Notes: generated by a model from the sequence alone, not told the origin. A stretch of 39,207 nt of DNA from Verrucomicrobiota bacterium (GCA_021325145.1 JAJPHR010000109.1:1-39207), one strand, 5' to 3'. Shown: positions 10,947-21,634, counted from the stretch's first letter. A program made the numbers and translations.

Positions 10947-12022
10947 CCATGAATCCGAAGCCCAACCGTTGGAACGGAGTGATCGACCGTTACGCAAAGT
11001 ATTTGCCCGTCACGTCCGCCACTCCGGTGATTTCGCTCAACGAAGGCAACACGCCGCTCGTCCGGGCGGATAATTTTGTCGCGGCGCTGGGCGGCCGGTT
11101 CGAGTTGTGGTTGAAATACGAGGGATTGAACCCGACCTGTTCGTTCAAGGACCGCGGGATGACCATGGCCGTGTCCAGGGCGAAGGAGCGCGGGGCTCAA
11201 GTGGTAATTTGCGCGAGCACGGGCAACACCTCGGCCTCGGCGGCGGCTTACGCGGCGCGCGCCAAAATGAAATGCGTCGTGCTGCTGCCGCACGGGAACA
11301 TCGCGCTGGGCAAGCTCGCCCAGGCGTTGATGTACGGCGCGATCACCGTTTCCGTGAAGGGCAATTTCGACGATGCCTTGCGCATCGTCCGCGAATTGGG
11401 CGAAACCGGACAGGTGGAAGTGGTGAACAGCATCAACCCGGTCCGGATCGAAGGCCAGAAGACCGCGGCCTTCGAGATATGCGACCAACTCGGCCGCGCC
11501 CCGGACTTTCATTTTCTGCCGGTCGGCAATGCCGGGAACATCACGGCCTATTGGAAAGGCTTTAAGGAATATCATGCCGCCGGGCTCTCCGACCGCCTGC
11601 CGCGCATCTTCGGCTTTCAAGCCGCCGGAGCCGCGCCCATTGTCGATGGCTATCCCATCGAGAAACCACAGACCGTCGCCTCGGCGATTCGCATCGGCAA
11701 CCCGGCCAGCTGGCAGGGTGCGACCAATGCCAGCAAGGAATCCAACGGGCAAATTTCCAAAGTAACGGACGAAGAAATCATTCACGCCTACAAAACCGTC
11801 GCCCGCACGGACGGCATCCTCGTCGAACCCGCTTCCGCCGCGCCGCTGGCCGGCCTCATTCAATGCGTCAAGGCCGGCAAGATTCCTCCTGGCAGCGTTA
11901 TCACCGCCACGATGACCGGGCACGGCTTGAAAGACCCGGACACCGCGATCAAAGCCTCGGGCTTCGAACCGTTTGTGGTCGAAGCGAAGAAGGAAGCGGT
12001 GATGCAGGTGATTGGGTTGTGA
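10943..12022 (+). CDS. thrC: Threonine synthase
   Basis: The PLP enzyme that converts O-phosphohomoserine to threonine. The 359-residue length matches the short Bacillus/plant-like subfamily. The PLP lysine is Lys69 in LNPTCSFKDRG, and the phosphate-binding loop is the glycine-rich PVGNAGNITAYWKG. The start overlaps hom by ATGA, so the two are translationally coupled; MNPKPNRW two codons later is an equally good start. No homoserine kinase gene lies in the window, so the phosphohomoserine must be made elsewhere. Confidence 0.96.
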   Translation: MTMNPKPNRWNGVIDRYAKYLPVTSATPVISLNEGNTPLVRADNFVAALGGRFELWLKYEGLNPTCSFKDRGMTMAVSRAKERGAQVVICASTGNTSASAAAYAARAKMKCVVLLPHGNIALGKLAQALMYGAITVSVKGNFDDALRIVRELGETGQVEVVNSINPVRIEGQKTAAFEICDQLGRAPDFHFLPVGNAGNITAYWKGFKEYHAAGLSDRLPRIFGFQAAGAAPIVDGYPIEKPQTVASAIRIGNPASWQGATNASKESNGQISKVTDEEIIHAYKTVARTDGILVEPASAAPLAGLIQCVKAGKIPPGSVITATMTGHGLKDPDTAIKASGFEPFVVEAKKEAVMQVIGL

Positions 12023-12071
12023 ACTTGGCGAGTCTCCTGTAGCATCCCTGAAATTAGCTAACCCAGAAGCA

Positions 12072-13289
12072 ATGGCTTTAATTGTCCAAAAATTCGGCGG
12101 AACATCGGTCGGCAATCCGGAACGAATCAAAAATGTCGCCCGGCGCGTCGCCGGTTACCGCCAGAAAGGCGACCAGGTTGTCGTGGTCGTGTCCGCGATG
12201 AGCGGCGTGACGGACGGTCTTATCAAGTTGGCCAAGGAAATCATGCCCCTGCCCACCGAACGGGAAATGGACATGCTCCTGGCCACCGGCGAGCAAACCA
12301 CCATTGCGCTCACGGCCATGGCGCTCCATGCGCTGGACATCAAAGCCGTTTCGCTGACCGGTCCGCAGGCGGGCATTCTCACCGACGATGTCCACACCAA
12401 GGCCAAAATCCAGACCATTGCGCCAAAGCAGGTGCATGCGTTGCTGGACAGCGGTCATGTTGTGATCGTGGCCGGATTCCAAGGCCAGACTTCCGCCGGC
12501 CACATCACGACCCTCGGCCGCGGCGGATCGGACCTGACCGCCATTGCGCTGGCGGCGGCGTTGAAGGCGGACGTCTGCCAGATTTACACGGACGTGGACG
12601 GAGTTTACACCGCCGATCCGCGAATCGTGCCCGGCGCGCGCAAGCTGGAGGAAATTTCGTACGATGAAATGCTCGAACTCGCCAGCCTCGGCGCGAAAGT
12701 GATGCAATCCCGCTCCGTGGAGTTCGCCAAGAAATTCGGCGTTGTGTTCGAAGTTCGTTCAAGCCTGAACGGCAACCGAGGAACCATTGTGAAAGAAGAA
12801 ACCATGAACATGGAGGACGTCGTCATTCGCGGCGTCTCGCTTGACAAAAACCAGGCCAAGATCACGCTGGTGGCCGTGCCGGACCATCCCGGCGTCGCCG
12901 CGCGCGTTTTCAAAGCCATCGGCGATGCCGCCATCAATGTCGATATGATCGTGCAGAACATCAGCCACGGCCTGGGCACGCCAGCCACCGATCTTTCGTT
13001 CACGGTCGATAAACCCGATCTCCCCAAAGCCCGCAAGGTCATCGACAATCTCAAAGCCGACATCGGTTATCGCGAAGCCATCGCGGATGAAAACATCGGC
13101 AAACTCTCCATCGTGGGTGTCGGGATGCGCAGTCATTCCGGCGTGGCCGCCAAAATGTTCGAAACCCTGGCGAAGGAAAAGATCAACATCGAGATGATTT
13201 CAACCAGTGAAATCAAAATCTCCGTCGTCATCGAATTGGGCCAGGGCGAACAGGCCATGCAAGCGGTGCACCAGGCGTTTCTGGGGTGA
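12072..13289 (+). CDS. lysC: Aspartate kinase
   Basis: Phosphorylates aspartate, the first step toward lysine, threonine and methionine. The 405-residue protein begins MALIVQKFGGTSVGNPERIK with the KFGGTS signature. It contains the GRGGSDLTAIALAAAL motif and ends in two ACT domains (about 262-330 and 340-405; the second starts LSIVGVGMRSHSGVAAKMF). An internal Met245 at 12804 (MNMEDVVIRGVS) lies where actinobacterial and bacillar lysC genes start a separate regulatory beta subunit. No clear ribosome site marks it here, so a beta subunit is possible but unproven. The frame extends 20 codons upstream, but MALIVQKFGG is the family start. It lies 49 bp after thrC and is followed by a terminator-like hairpin. 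Confidence 0.96.
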   Translation: MALIVQKFGGTSVGNPERIKNVARRVAGYRQKGDQVVVVVSAMSGVTDGLIKLAKEIMPLPTEREMDMLLATGEQTTIALTAMALHALDIKAVSLTGPQAGILTDDVHTKAKIQTIAPKQVHALLDSGHVVIVAGFQGQTSAGHITTLGRGGSDLTAIALAAALKADVCQIYTDVDGVYTADPRIVPGARKLEEISYDEMLELASLGAKVMQSRSVEFAKKFGVVFEVRSSLNGNRGTIVKEETMNMEDVVIRGVSLDKNQAKITLVAVPDHPGVAARVFKAIGDAAINVDMIVQNISHGLGTPATDLSFTVDKPDLPKARKVIDNLKADIGYREAIADENIGKLSIVGVGMRSHSGVAAKMFETLAKEKINIEMISTSEIKISVVIELGQGEQAMQAVHQAFLG

Positions 13290-13304
13290 TCAGCGGCAAT
13301 TGAG

Positions 13305-13352
13305 GGCAAGCGTGAGAACAGGCCATGCAACCTTCCTTGCGCTTGCCTTTTT
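13305..13352 (+). terminator. Probable terminator of the hom-thrC-lysC operon
   Basis: The arms 13305-13312 (GGCAAGCG) and 13340-13347 (CGCTTGCC) match perfectly over 8 bp and are followed by TTTTT. The 27-base loop is long, so this is less certain than the other terminators. Confidence 0.5.
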
Positions 13353-13359
13353 GAAGAGG

Positions 13360-13470
13360 ATGGTAATCGGCGGCCGGTTTCAATGGACGGCCTGGATCGC
13401 CGATGCCCAGACCGGGGAGGTCATCACGGGAGGACCGCCGCCGGAAGATCTTCGCTGGTATGAAAACTAA
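13360..13470 (+). CDS. Possible 36-residue small protein
   Basis: A short frame MVIGGRFQWTAWIADAQTGE... ending DLRWYEN, directly after GAAGAGG. The composition is protein-like, with three Trp and balanced charges. It lies just after a probable terminator and before the leuA promoter, so it would need its own transcription. It could be a gene remnant or chance. I do not recognise it. Confidence 0.25.
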   Translation: MVIGGRFQWTAWIADAQTGEVITGGPPPEDLRWYEN

Positions 13471-13512
13471 ATGCCGGGCCTTGTCCGGTTGGCGGGTCTG
13501 CAAAGAATCGAT

Positions 13513-13541
13513 TTGACCGCCGCCCGCAAGTCGACTAATAG
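13513..13541 (+). promoter_or_regulatory. Candidate promoter of the leu leader
   Basis: TTGACC at 13513-13518 and TAATAG at 13536-13541 are 17 bp apart. If used, transcription would begin near 13548, practically at the GTG that can open the leader peptide frame, which would make the leader mRNA nearly leaderless. Confidence 0.45.
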
Positions 13542-13548
13542 TAACTTT

Positions 13549-13620
13549 GTGAATTGTAATTTGAATACTCGACTGCTGCTTAATACGCTGCTGCTGCGCG
13601 GCGTGGCAGTCGGGTGCTGA
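13549..13620 (+). CDS. leuL: Leucine leader peptide of leuA attenuator
   Basis: A very short frame read as (V)NCNLNTRLLLNTLLLRGVAVGC then TGA. It holds six control Leu codons in two triplets (CTG CTG CTT at 13573-13581 and CTG CTG CTG at 13588-13596). Either GTG 13549 (23 residues) or TTG 13561 (19 residues) can be the start; there is no ATG. It lies directly before a terminator and the 2-isopropylmalate synthase gene, the classic place for a leu leader peptide. Its job would be to let the ribosome sense charged leucyl-tRNA; the peptide itself need have no function. The stop codon lies 21 bases before the terminator stem. The gene symbol is by analogy with enteric leuL. Confidence 0.75.
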   Translation: MNCNLNTRLLLNTLLLRGVAVGC

Positions 13621-13671
13621 TTCGTTTACGCGAATTTTAACCCCACTGCCAGACGGCGGTGGGGTTTTTTG
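13571..13671 (+). promoter_or_regulatory. Leucine transcription attenuator (segments 1:2, 2:3, 3:4)
   Basis: Four pairing segments can be read. Segment 1 is 13571-13576 (GACTGC, in the first Leu codons) and pairs with 13606-13611 (GCAGTC). Segment 2 is 13605-13614 (GGCAGTCGGG) and pairs with segment 3 at 13642-13650 (CCCACTGCC) over 9 bp with one bulged C, forming an antiterminator. Segments 3 and 4 (13641-13650 and 13655-13664) form the terminator. A ribosome stalled at the first Leu triplet would leave segment 2 free and allow readthrough. One that reaches the stop at 13618 would cover segment 2 and let termination occur. That logic is known from enteric leu and trp leaders; here it is inferred from the sequence. 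Confidence 0.78.
13639..13671 (+). terminator. Attenuator terminator before leuA
   Basis: The stem CCCCACTGCC (13641-13650) pairs with GGCGGTGGGG (13655-13664) with one G-T wobble and a 4-base loop, extended by AA/TT. TTTTTT follows at 13665-13670. It ends 41 bp before the leuA ATG. Confidence 0.92.
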
Positions 13672-13711
13672 TTTACCCGGCCGTCGGAAGGCGCTAACTA
13701 ACCATAGACGC

Positions 13712-15370
13712 ATGCTCAAAAATCCATCCAGCAAGTATCGCCCTTTTCCACCGGTGCAATTGCCCGACCGGCGCTGGCCGGGCCGAGTGCTCACCGCCCC
13801 GCCCATCTGGTGCAGCGTGGACCTGCGCGACGGCAACCAGGCGCTCGCCGTGCCCATGAACGTGGGCCAAAAGCTTGAGCTGTTCAAAACCCTGGTCAAA
13901 TGCGGCTTCAAGGAAATCGAAGTCGGTTTTCCCTCCGCGTCCAACACCGAATTCGTGTTCAACCGCCATTTGATCGAAGACGGCCATACGCCGGATGACG
14001 TGTGGCTTCAAGTTTTGGTGCAGGCGCGCGAGGATTTGATCGAACGCACCTTCGAATCGTTGGTGGGCGCGAAGCGGGCCATCATTCACCTTTACAACTC
14101 GACTTCGCCCGCGCAGCGGCGCGTCGTGTTCGGCATGTCGAAGGAGGAAATCATCCAGGTGGCGGTCCGCGGCGCGACCTGGATCAAGGAACGCCTCCCG
14201 CGCCTCAAAGGCACGGAAGTGATGCTCCAGTATTCACCGGAAAGTTTCAGCGCCACTGAGGTTGAGTTTGCCCGGGAAATTTCCGAGGCAGTCATGGAGG
14301 TTTGGCAGCCAACCCCGCAGCGCAAGATGATTCTTAACCTGCCGGACACCGTCGAAGTGGCGATGCCGAACGTCTATGCTGACCAAATCGAATGGGTCTG
14401 CCGGCACATCCGCAATCGCGAATCCCTGATCGTCAGCCTGCACACGCACAACGATCGCTGCACCGGAGTGGCCGCCACCGAACTGGGATTGCTGGCCGGC
14501 GCCGATCGTGTCGAAGGCACATTGTTTGGCAACGGCGAGCGCACCGGGAATTTGGACATTGTCACCGTTGCGCTCAATCTCTATGCGCATGGCATTCACC
14601 CGCAGTTGGATTTTTCGGACGTCAATGCCATTCGCGAAGTTTATGAGCGTTGCACGGGCATGACCGTTCCGGCGCGTCAGCCTTATGCCGGGGAACTGGT
14701 TTTCACCGCATTCAGCGGCTCGCATCAGGACGCCATTCGGAAAGGCCTGGCCGAGTGGCACAACGACCGCCGTCCGCATTGGGATGTGCCCTATCTGGCG
14801 ATTGATCCCACGGACATCAATCGCGAATACCGCGAGGTGATCCGGGTCAACAGCCAGTCCGGCAAGGGCGGCGTCGCGTATCTTCTGGAGAGCGAATTCG
14901 GCATCGAATTGCCCAAGGAAATGCAGCGCGAATTCGGCCCGATTGCCAATGACGAAGTGGACCGCCTGGGCCGCGAAGTCAGCGCCGCGGATCTGAAGCA
15001 AATGTTCTGGCGCGAATATATCGAGCGCGACTCGCCCTGGAAACTCGGTGAATTCGGCGCGGAGGAATCCGGCAGCGGCACGATCGTTTGCCAGGGCACC
15101 GTTTATCGCGACGGCGTCAAAGTCCGGTTCGAAGGCAAAGGGAACGGCCCCATCGCCGGCTTCGTTCACGGCCTGCAATCCGCCGGCGCTCCCAAGTTCG
15201 AAGTCGCCTATTACAAGGAACACGCGCTCAGCGCGGGCGAAGAGGCCAGCGCCATCGCCTACATTCAAATCAAATACGCCGACGGCAAATTCCGCTGGGG
15301 CGCGGCGGTGGATACGAACATCGAGCGTGCGTCCATCAAAGCAGTGCTGAGCGCGCTGAACAGGTCGTAA
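13712..15370 (+). CDS. leuA: 2-isopropylmalate synthase
   Basis: Condenses acetyl-CoA with 2-ketoisovalerate, the committing step of leucine synthesis. The 552-residue protein belongs to the LeuA type 2 (actinobacterial-like) group, shown by KYRPFPPVQLPDRRWP at the N-terminus. The metal-binding DLRDGNQAL at about 37-45 and the second metal site SLHTHNDR are present, as are NGERTGNLD and YTAFSGSHQDAI-like signatures. The C-terminal part from about residue 430 is the leucine-binding regulatory domain (GTGTIVCQG-like to IKYADGKFRWG). Regulation is probably double: feedback inhibition of the enzyme and transcription attenuation by the leader at 13549-13671. No leuBCD genes follow; the next gene is on the other strand. 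Confidence 0.96.
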   Translation: MLKNPSSKYRPFPPVQLPDRRWPGRVLTAPPIWCSVDLRDGNQALAVPMNVGQKLELFKTLVKCGFKEIEVGFPSASNTEFVFNRHLIEDGHTPDDVWLQVLVQAREDLIERTFESLVGAKRAIIHLYNSTSPAQRRVVFGMSKEEIIQVAVRGATWIKERLPRLKGTEVMLQYSPESFSATEVEFAREISEAVMEVWQPTPQRKMILNLPDTVEVAMPNVYADQIEWVCRHIRNRESLIVSLHTHNDRCTGVAATELGLLAGADRVEGTLFGNGERTGNLDIVTVALNLYAHGIHPQLDFSDVNAIREVYERCTGMTVPARQPYAGELVFTAFSGSHQDAIRKGLAEWHNDRRPHWDVPYLAIDPTDINREYREVIRVNSQSGKGGVAYLLESEFGIELPKEMQREFGPIANDEVDRLGREVSAADLKQMFWREYIERDSPWKLGEFGAEESGSGTIVCQGTVYRDGVKVRFEGKGNGPIAGFVHGLQSAGAPKFEVAYYKEHALSAGEEASAIAYIQIKYADGKFRWGAAVDTNIERASIKAVLSALNRS

Positions 15371-15429
15371 GGCAATGCGGCACTGCTTAAATCCGGAACC
15401 CCGCCGGCCTTTCATTCGCGGCCGCGGAT

Positions 15430-15747
15430 TTATGGCAAGCTGAGCCAAACCTTCAACGCAGCTTCCACGCGCTGCAGAACAGGAACCTCCGCAGTTCCGA
15501 CGCGTCTCTCCAACTTCACTTCGGGAATACTGCCCACGCCTTGCACATCGAACGCGCCCGGTTCAAAGCCGCGCGCGGAGTGAGACACTTCGAATCGGGT
15601 CTGCCGTAGGTGCGTGGTTCGTGGAACGTACGTTACCACGGCGCGTTCATGATCGAGAAAAGCGACACTGAGAATCAGACAGGGACGAGTCTTTTGTGTC
15701 AGGCCGAGATCGATCTGCCAGATCTCACCACGCTGCGCCCTGGCCAT
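15430..15747 (-). CDS. MazF/PemK-family endoribonuclease toxin
   Basis: A 105-residue protein beginning MARAQRGEIWQIDLG, followed by KTRPCLILS. These are the two conserved strands of the MazF/PemK fold (RGEVWxVDL and KxRPxLILS). A VVTYVPRTT strand and an ARGFEPGAFDVQGVGSIP segment follow. Known for the family: mRNA interferase activity, neutralised by a small antitoxin. The start codon shares one base with the stop of the upstream gene (TAATG at 15745-15749). The Arg and Thr/Ser in the first two strands, expected for catalysis, are present (Arg6, Arg21, Ser27-like), so it appears intact. Confidence 0.85.
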   Translation of the reverse strand: MARAQRGEIWQIDLGLTQKTRPCLILSVAFLDHERAVVTYVPRTTHLRQTRFEVSHSARGFEPGAFDVQGVGSIPEVKLERRVGTAEVPVLQRVEAALKVWLSLP

Positions 15748-15899
15748 TACCGGCCTTCCTCCTCCCGATCATACATCGCGAACACTTCAGCCGAGGCGTT
15801 GACCATCTGCCGATACTCTTCCAGCCATGCGGCTAGTTGCGCGACTTCGGCTGGCGAAAGCTTTTCAATAGCGGACTCGATTTCTGCGACCGTGCTCAC
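15747..15899 (-). CDS. Small MazE-position antitoxin (50 residues, GTG start)
   Basis: Reads (V)STVAEIESAIEKLSPAEV, then QLAAWLEEYRQMVNAS, and ends REEEGR. The IESAIEKLSPAEVAQLAAWLEE pattern is that of short, mostly helical antitoxins found before RelE- or MazF-type toxins. The GTG at 15897-15899 is the only usable start, because an in-frame TGA lies 15 bases upstream. Its stop overlaps the toxin start. It has no recognisable DNA-binding domain, so autoregulation may be weak or indirect. Confidence 0.72.
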   Translation of the reverse strand: MSTVAEIESAIEKLSPAEVAQLAAWLEEYRQMVNASAEVFAMYDREEEGR

Positions 15900-15991
15900 A
15901 ACACGAACATATCAGGGCAAATGGCCGATGGCAAGCCATCAGCCAGCCGAACTATATCATTGCCGCATGCATCGGTACAGGCCCGAGGCCT

Positions 15992-18798
<2,807 letters not shown>

Positions 18799-18802
<4 letters not shown>

Positions 18803-19485
18803 GACTTGGGGGTTCCTGCATTATCATTCTGCGAAAAATCCGGGCGAATGGCGGCCAAACGTTCCTTCAGTTCCTCGCGCCAGCTCGGCGTCAGCGCGGG
18901 GATGGAGACGGCTTTTTCCATCACGGCGATGTTGTTGCGGTCGAAATGCATCACATCCATCAGGGCATGGACGCTCAAGCCGTGAGGATCGGTCTTTACC
19001 CGCTCGATCTCGTCACCGGCGGTAATTTCCCCCTCTGCCAGAACGCGCAAATAGAAGCCGGTCCTGCCGCTTTTGGCGAAAAGTTTTGGGAACCCAGGCA
19101 TTCCCATTTTGTGGGCGAGCTTGAAGCAGGGCACGCGCGGTTGGGTGACTTCGAGAAGAACGTCGCCGATGCGCAGCACGTCCCCGATGTAAACCTGGTC
19201 TTCCAACAAACCTTCCACGGTCAGGTTTTCGCCGAACTGGCCAAACGAAAAATCCTCGCGTTTCAATTCCTGTGACCAATGAGCGTAGTGCTCGAAGGGA
19301 TAGGCATAAACCGCCTTATGGATCCCGCCATGATTCTCCAGATCCGCCTGTCCATCACCCGCCAATCCCAGCATCCGAACCATAACCGGCCCGGTCACCG
19401 ATTCTTTAAAGATGCCCGTGGCGACCGGCTGGCCGCCGATCGGGACTGTCCGGGGCTGGGAAACGTTGATGGCCAGCAGTTTCAT
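18799..19485 (-). CDS. MOSC-domain protein (YiiM-like)
   Basis: A 228-residue protein with NHGGIHKAVYAYP at about 51-63, FGENLTVEG at 84-92 and the invariant MOSC cysteine at 120 in PRVPCFKLAHKMG. This is the arrangement of the YiiM subfamily, known for molybdenum-cofactor-dependent reduction of N-hydroxylated purines such as 6-hydroxylaminopurine. A C-terminal three-helix extension (about 165-228) is also typical. Its stop overlaps the GH63 start by 4 bp, so the two are co-transcribed. There is no obvious metabolic link between them. Confidence 0.88.
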
Positions 19486-19821
19486 TGGTTCAAGGCATTG
19501 CCGTCATTGGCGTTCTTCGCGCCCGCAATCTAATCCGTGCAAACCGGGATGCAACGAGAATCGGATGGGGCTGCTACCCTGTCTTTGGTAGGGATGGCGC
19601 GCTGCGCCGTCACCGTCGCCGCTTGTCTCGCCGTAGCTTCCGAGCGAAGGCGGAAGCGCAGCCTCAGGCGACGGAACGAATCATCCGAATCGCACGGCTT
19701 CGGCCAGCGGGAGGAACGATTAAACAAGCGTGCCCGTTTTGCAAATTCGATTGCGCCACCTGACGCTGCGCTCGGTGGCGCGGACGGCGCGCTGCGCCGT
19801 CCCTACCTGCGCTTCGCGCAG
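19486..19821. other. 336-bp gap filled with palindromic repeats
   Basis: No gene supported. It lies between the MOSC gene start and the CLC stop and consists largely of the inverted repeat pair described separately, plus an internal GC-rich stretch (TCGCCGTAGCTTCCGAGC at about 19626-19643). Confidence 0.6.
19587..19807. repeat. Inverted pair of REP-like palindromes
   Basis: GGTAGGGATGGCGCGCTGCG at 19587-19606 and its near reverse complement GCGCGCTGCGCCGTCCCTAC at 19787-19806 bracket about 220 bp. The right copy is itself a perfect 9-bp hairpin (GGACGGCGC GCT GCGCCGTCC at 19782-19802). The pattern resembles dispersed intergenic repeats of Verrucomicrobiota. Confidence 0.65.
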
Positions 19822-21618
19822 TTAACCTCGCTGAAGAACTGTCTCTTCCTCGTGCATGCGCATGCGGGCCGAGAGGATTGCCGCGCGGCCAAGGTAGCCA
19901 ACCACGCGGGTCGGGTTGTTTCGCTCCACCACGGGGAGACGGCCGATGTCGCGGTTCAGCATTTTGGTGAGCGCCGCGTGCAGCGGTTCATCGGGGAAGG
20001 CCACGACCAAATCGGTGCTGCCCGCTTCAGCCACAGTCATCTGCGTGGCTCCGTCCTTCCGCAGCGCGCGCACAATGTCCCCCCGCGTAATGATGCCAAT
20101 GAGTTGATGCTGATCGTTGAGGATCAAGGTTCCCTGCCGCCGGCTAAGCGCGGCGTCGCCCTGGGCAATGCGATCGGAAAACTCGGAAAGCTTCATGTCC
20201 ATCGGGATGCTCGGGATTTCTTTGTCCATTACCTCGCGCACGCGCGCGAGTTCAAAATGATCGATGCTGTATTCGCGAGTGATGTGCTGGCCGCGACGGG
20301 CGAGCTTCTCGGTCAGGATGGATCGCTTCATCAGCAGCACAGTCACGCCCAGCGCCGCCACCGAGCCGATCATCAAGGCGGGAAACAAATTGAAATCCCG
20401 TGTCAACTCGACGGCAAAAACCATCGCCGTCAGCGGGGAGCGCATGGTGCCGCCCATCATGGCCGCCATGCCGATCAACGCCCAGAGGCCTGGATCGCCG
20501 ACGGGAACCCAGGAACCCGCGAAGACCCCGAGCGCGCCGCCCATGATGAGCAACGGCGCCAACACTCCGCCTGACGTTCCCGAACCCAACGCGATGGACC
20601 ACACCAGCGCCTTGGCCACCAGCAGGCCGATTACCGCCGCGCCGACGAGTTCACCCCGCAACAGACTGTGAATCGTGTCATAGCCCACACCCAGCACGCG
20701 CGGTTCAATCAGGCCACCCAGGCCGATGAAGACCGCGCCAATGGCGGGCCACCACATCCAATGCAGCGGAAGCTTTTGAAAAAAATCCTCACAGGCATAA
20801 ACGAGCGCCGTCAGCAATCCCGAGCCGAACCCGGCCAGGATTCCGATGCCCGCAGCGAAGGCCAATTCCGTCCCGGAAAGCGGCGCGTGGGGCACGATTG
20901 GGAAAATGGGCCCGGCGCCGAGCAGGGGCACGCGCACCACGGAGGCGATGATCGAGGCCACGGCCACCGGAATAAAACTGCGCGGTTTCCATTCGAACAA
21001 CAGCAGTTCGACGGCCAGCAACACCGCCGCGACCGGTGTGGCGAACACAGCGGCCATTCCCGCCGCCGCGCCGGCGACTAGCAGCGTCTTGCGTTCAGCC
21101 GCGCTTAAGGGAAACTGCCGCGCGAAAATCGAACCGACTGCGCCGCCGGTCATGATGATCGGCCCTTCCGCACCGAAGGGCCCGCCGGTGCCGATGGAGA
21201 TGGCGGCGGAGAGCGGTTTGAGGATGGCGACCTTTGCTTGAATCCGGCTGCGGCCCAGCAGAATGGCCTCCAGCGCTTCGGGGATGCCATGCCCGCGAAT
21301 TTTCTCCGAACCAAAGCGCGCCATGAGTCCGATGATCAGCGCGCCGATAACCGGCACCAGCACCACCCAGTATCCCAGGTGATGGCCCTGAGGTGTCACT
21401 GCCTGGGTGGAAAGACGGTGATAAAAGGAAAGGTTGGTGATGGCGGCGATCAGCCAGATCAAAGCGTAAGCCACGAACGCGCCAAGCACGCCAATCACCG
21501 ACGCCAGCGCGGACAGCAGCAGCACGCGGCGGTTGGTGCTGAAATCCGCCAGGCCTGTTTCGGCGGCGGGTTCGACGGCATAACCGATCTCAGCGGACAT
21601 GGCGGGTTTCGTTTGCAT
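19822..21618 (-). CDS. CLC-family chloride channel/antiporter with CBS pair
   Basis: A 598-residue membrane protein. CLC signatures are visible: RGHGIPE at about 108-114, GGPFGAEGP at 145-153 with the gating glutamate Glu151, and GSGTSGGVLAPLL further on. Two CBS domains form the cytoplasmic C-terminus from about residue 440. The proton-pathway glutamate of the E. coli antiporter (E203) aligns with Leu205 in LAVELLLFEW, so the protein may be a channel or may move protons differently. That alignment was done by eye. The gene diverges from marR, and its promoter carries a perfect palindrome. MSAEIGYA (18 bp downstream) is an alternative start. Confidence 0.92.
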   Translation of the reverse strand: MQTKPAMSAEIGYAVEPAAETGLADFSTNRRVLLLSALASVIGVLGAFVAYALIWLIAAITNLSFYHRLSTQAVTPQGHHLGYWVVLVPVIGALIIGLMARFGSEKIRGHGIPEALEAILLGRSRIQAKVAILKPLSAAISIGTGGPFGAEGPIIMTGGAVGSIFARQFPLSAAERKTLLVAGAAAGMAAVFATPVAAVLLAVELLLFEWKPRSFIPVAVASIIASVVRVPLLGAGPIFPIVPHAPLSGTELAFAAGIGILAGFGSGLLTALVYACEDFFQKLPLHWMWWPAIGAVFIGLGGLIEPRVLGVGYDTIHSLLRGELVGAAVIGLLVAKALVWSIALGSGTSGGVLAPLLIMGGALGVFAGSWVPVGDPGLWALIGMAAMMGGTMRSPLTAMVFAVELTRDFNLFPALMIGSVAALGVTVLLMKRSILTEKLARRGQHITREYSIDHFELARVREVMDKEIPSIPMDMKLSEFSDRIAQGDAALSRRQGTLILNDQHQLIGIITRGDIVRALRKDGATQMTVAEAGSTDLVVAFPDEPLHAALTKMLNRDIGRLPVVERNNPTRVVGYLGRAAILSARMRMHEEETVLQRG

Positions 21619-21634
21619 AAACGTGAAAAATAAG

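Noticed and set aside
10841..12130. Long antisense frame opposite thrC
   Set aside because: Same artefact as at hppA; the plus-strand frame is clearly threonine synthase.
14234..15448. Long antisense frame opposite leuA
   Set aside because: The plus-strand frame is a full LeuA; the antisense reading has no recognisable motif.
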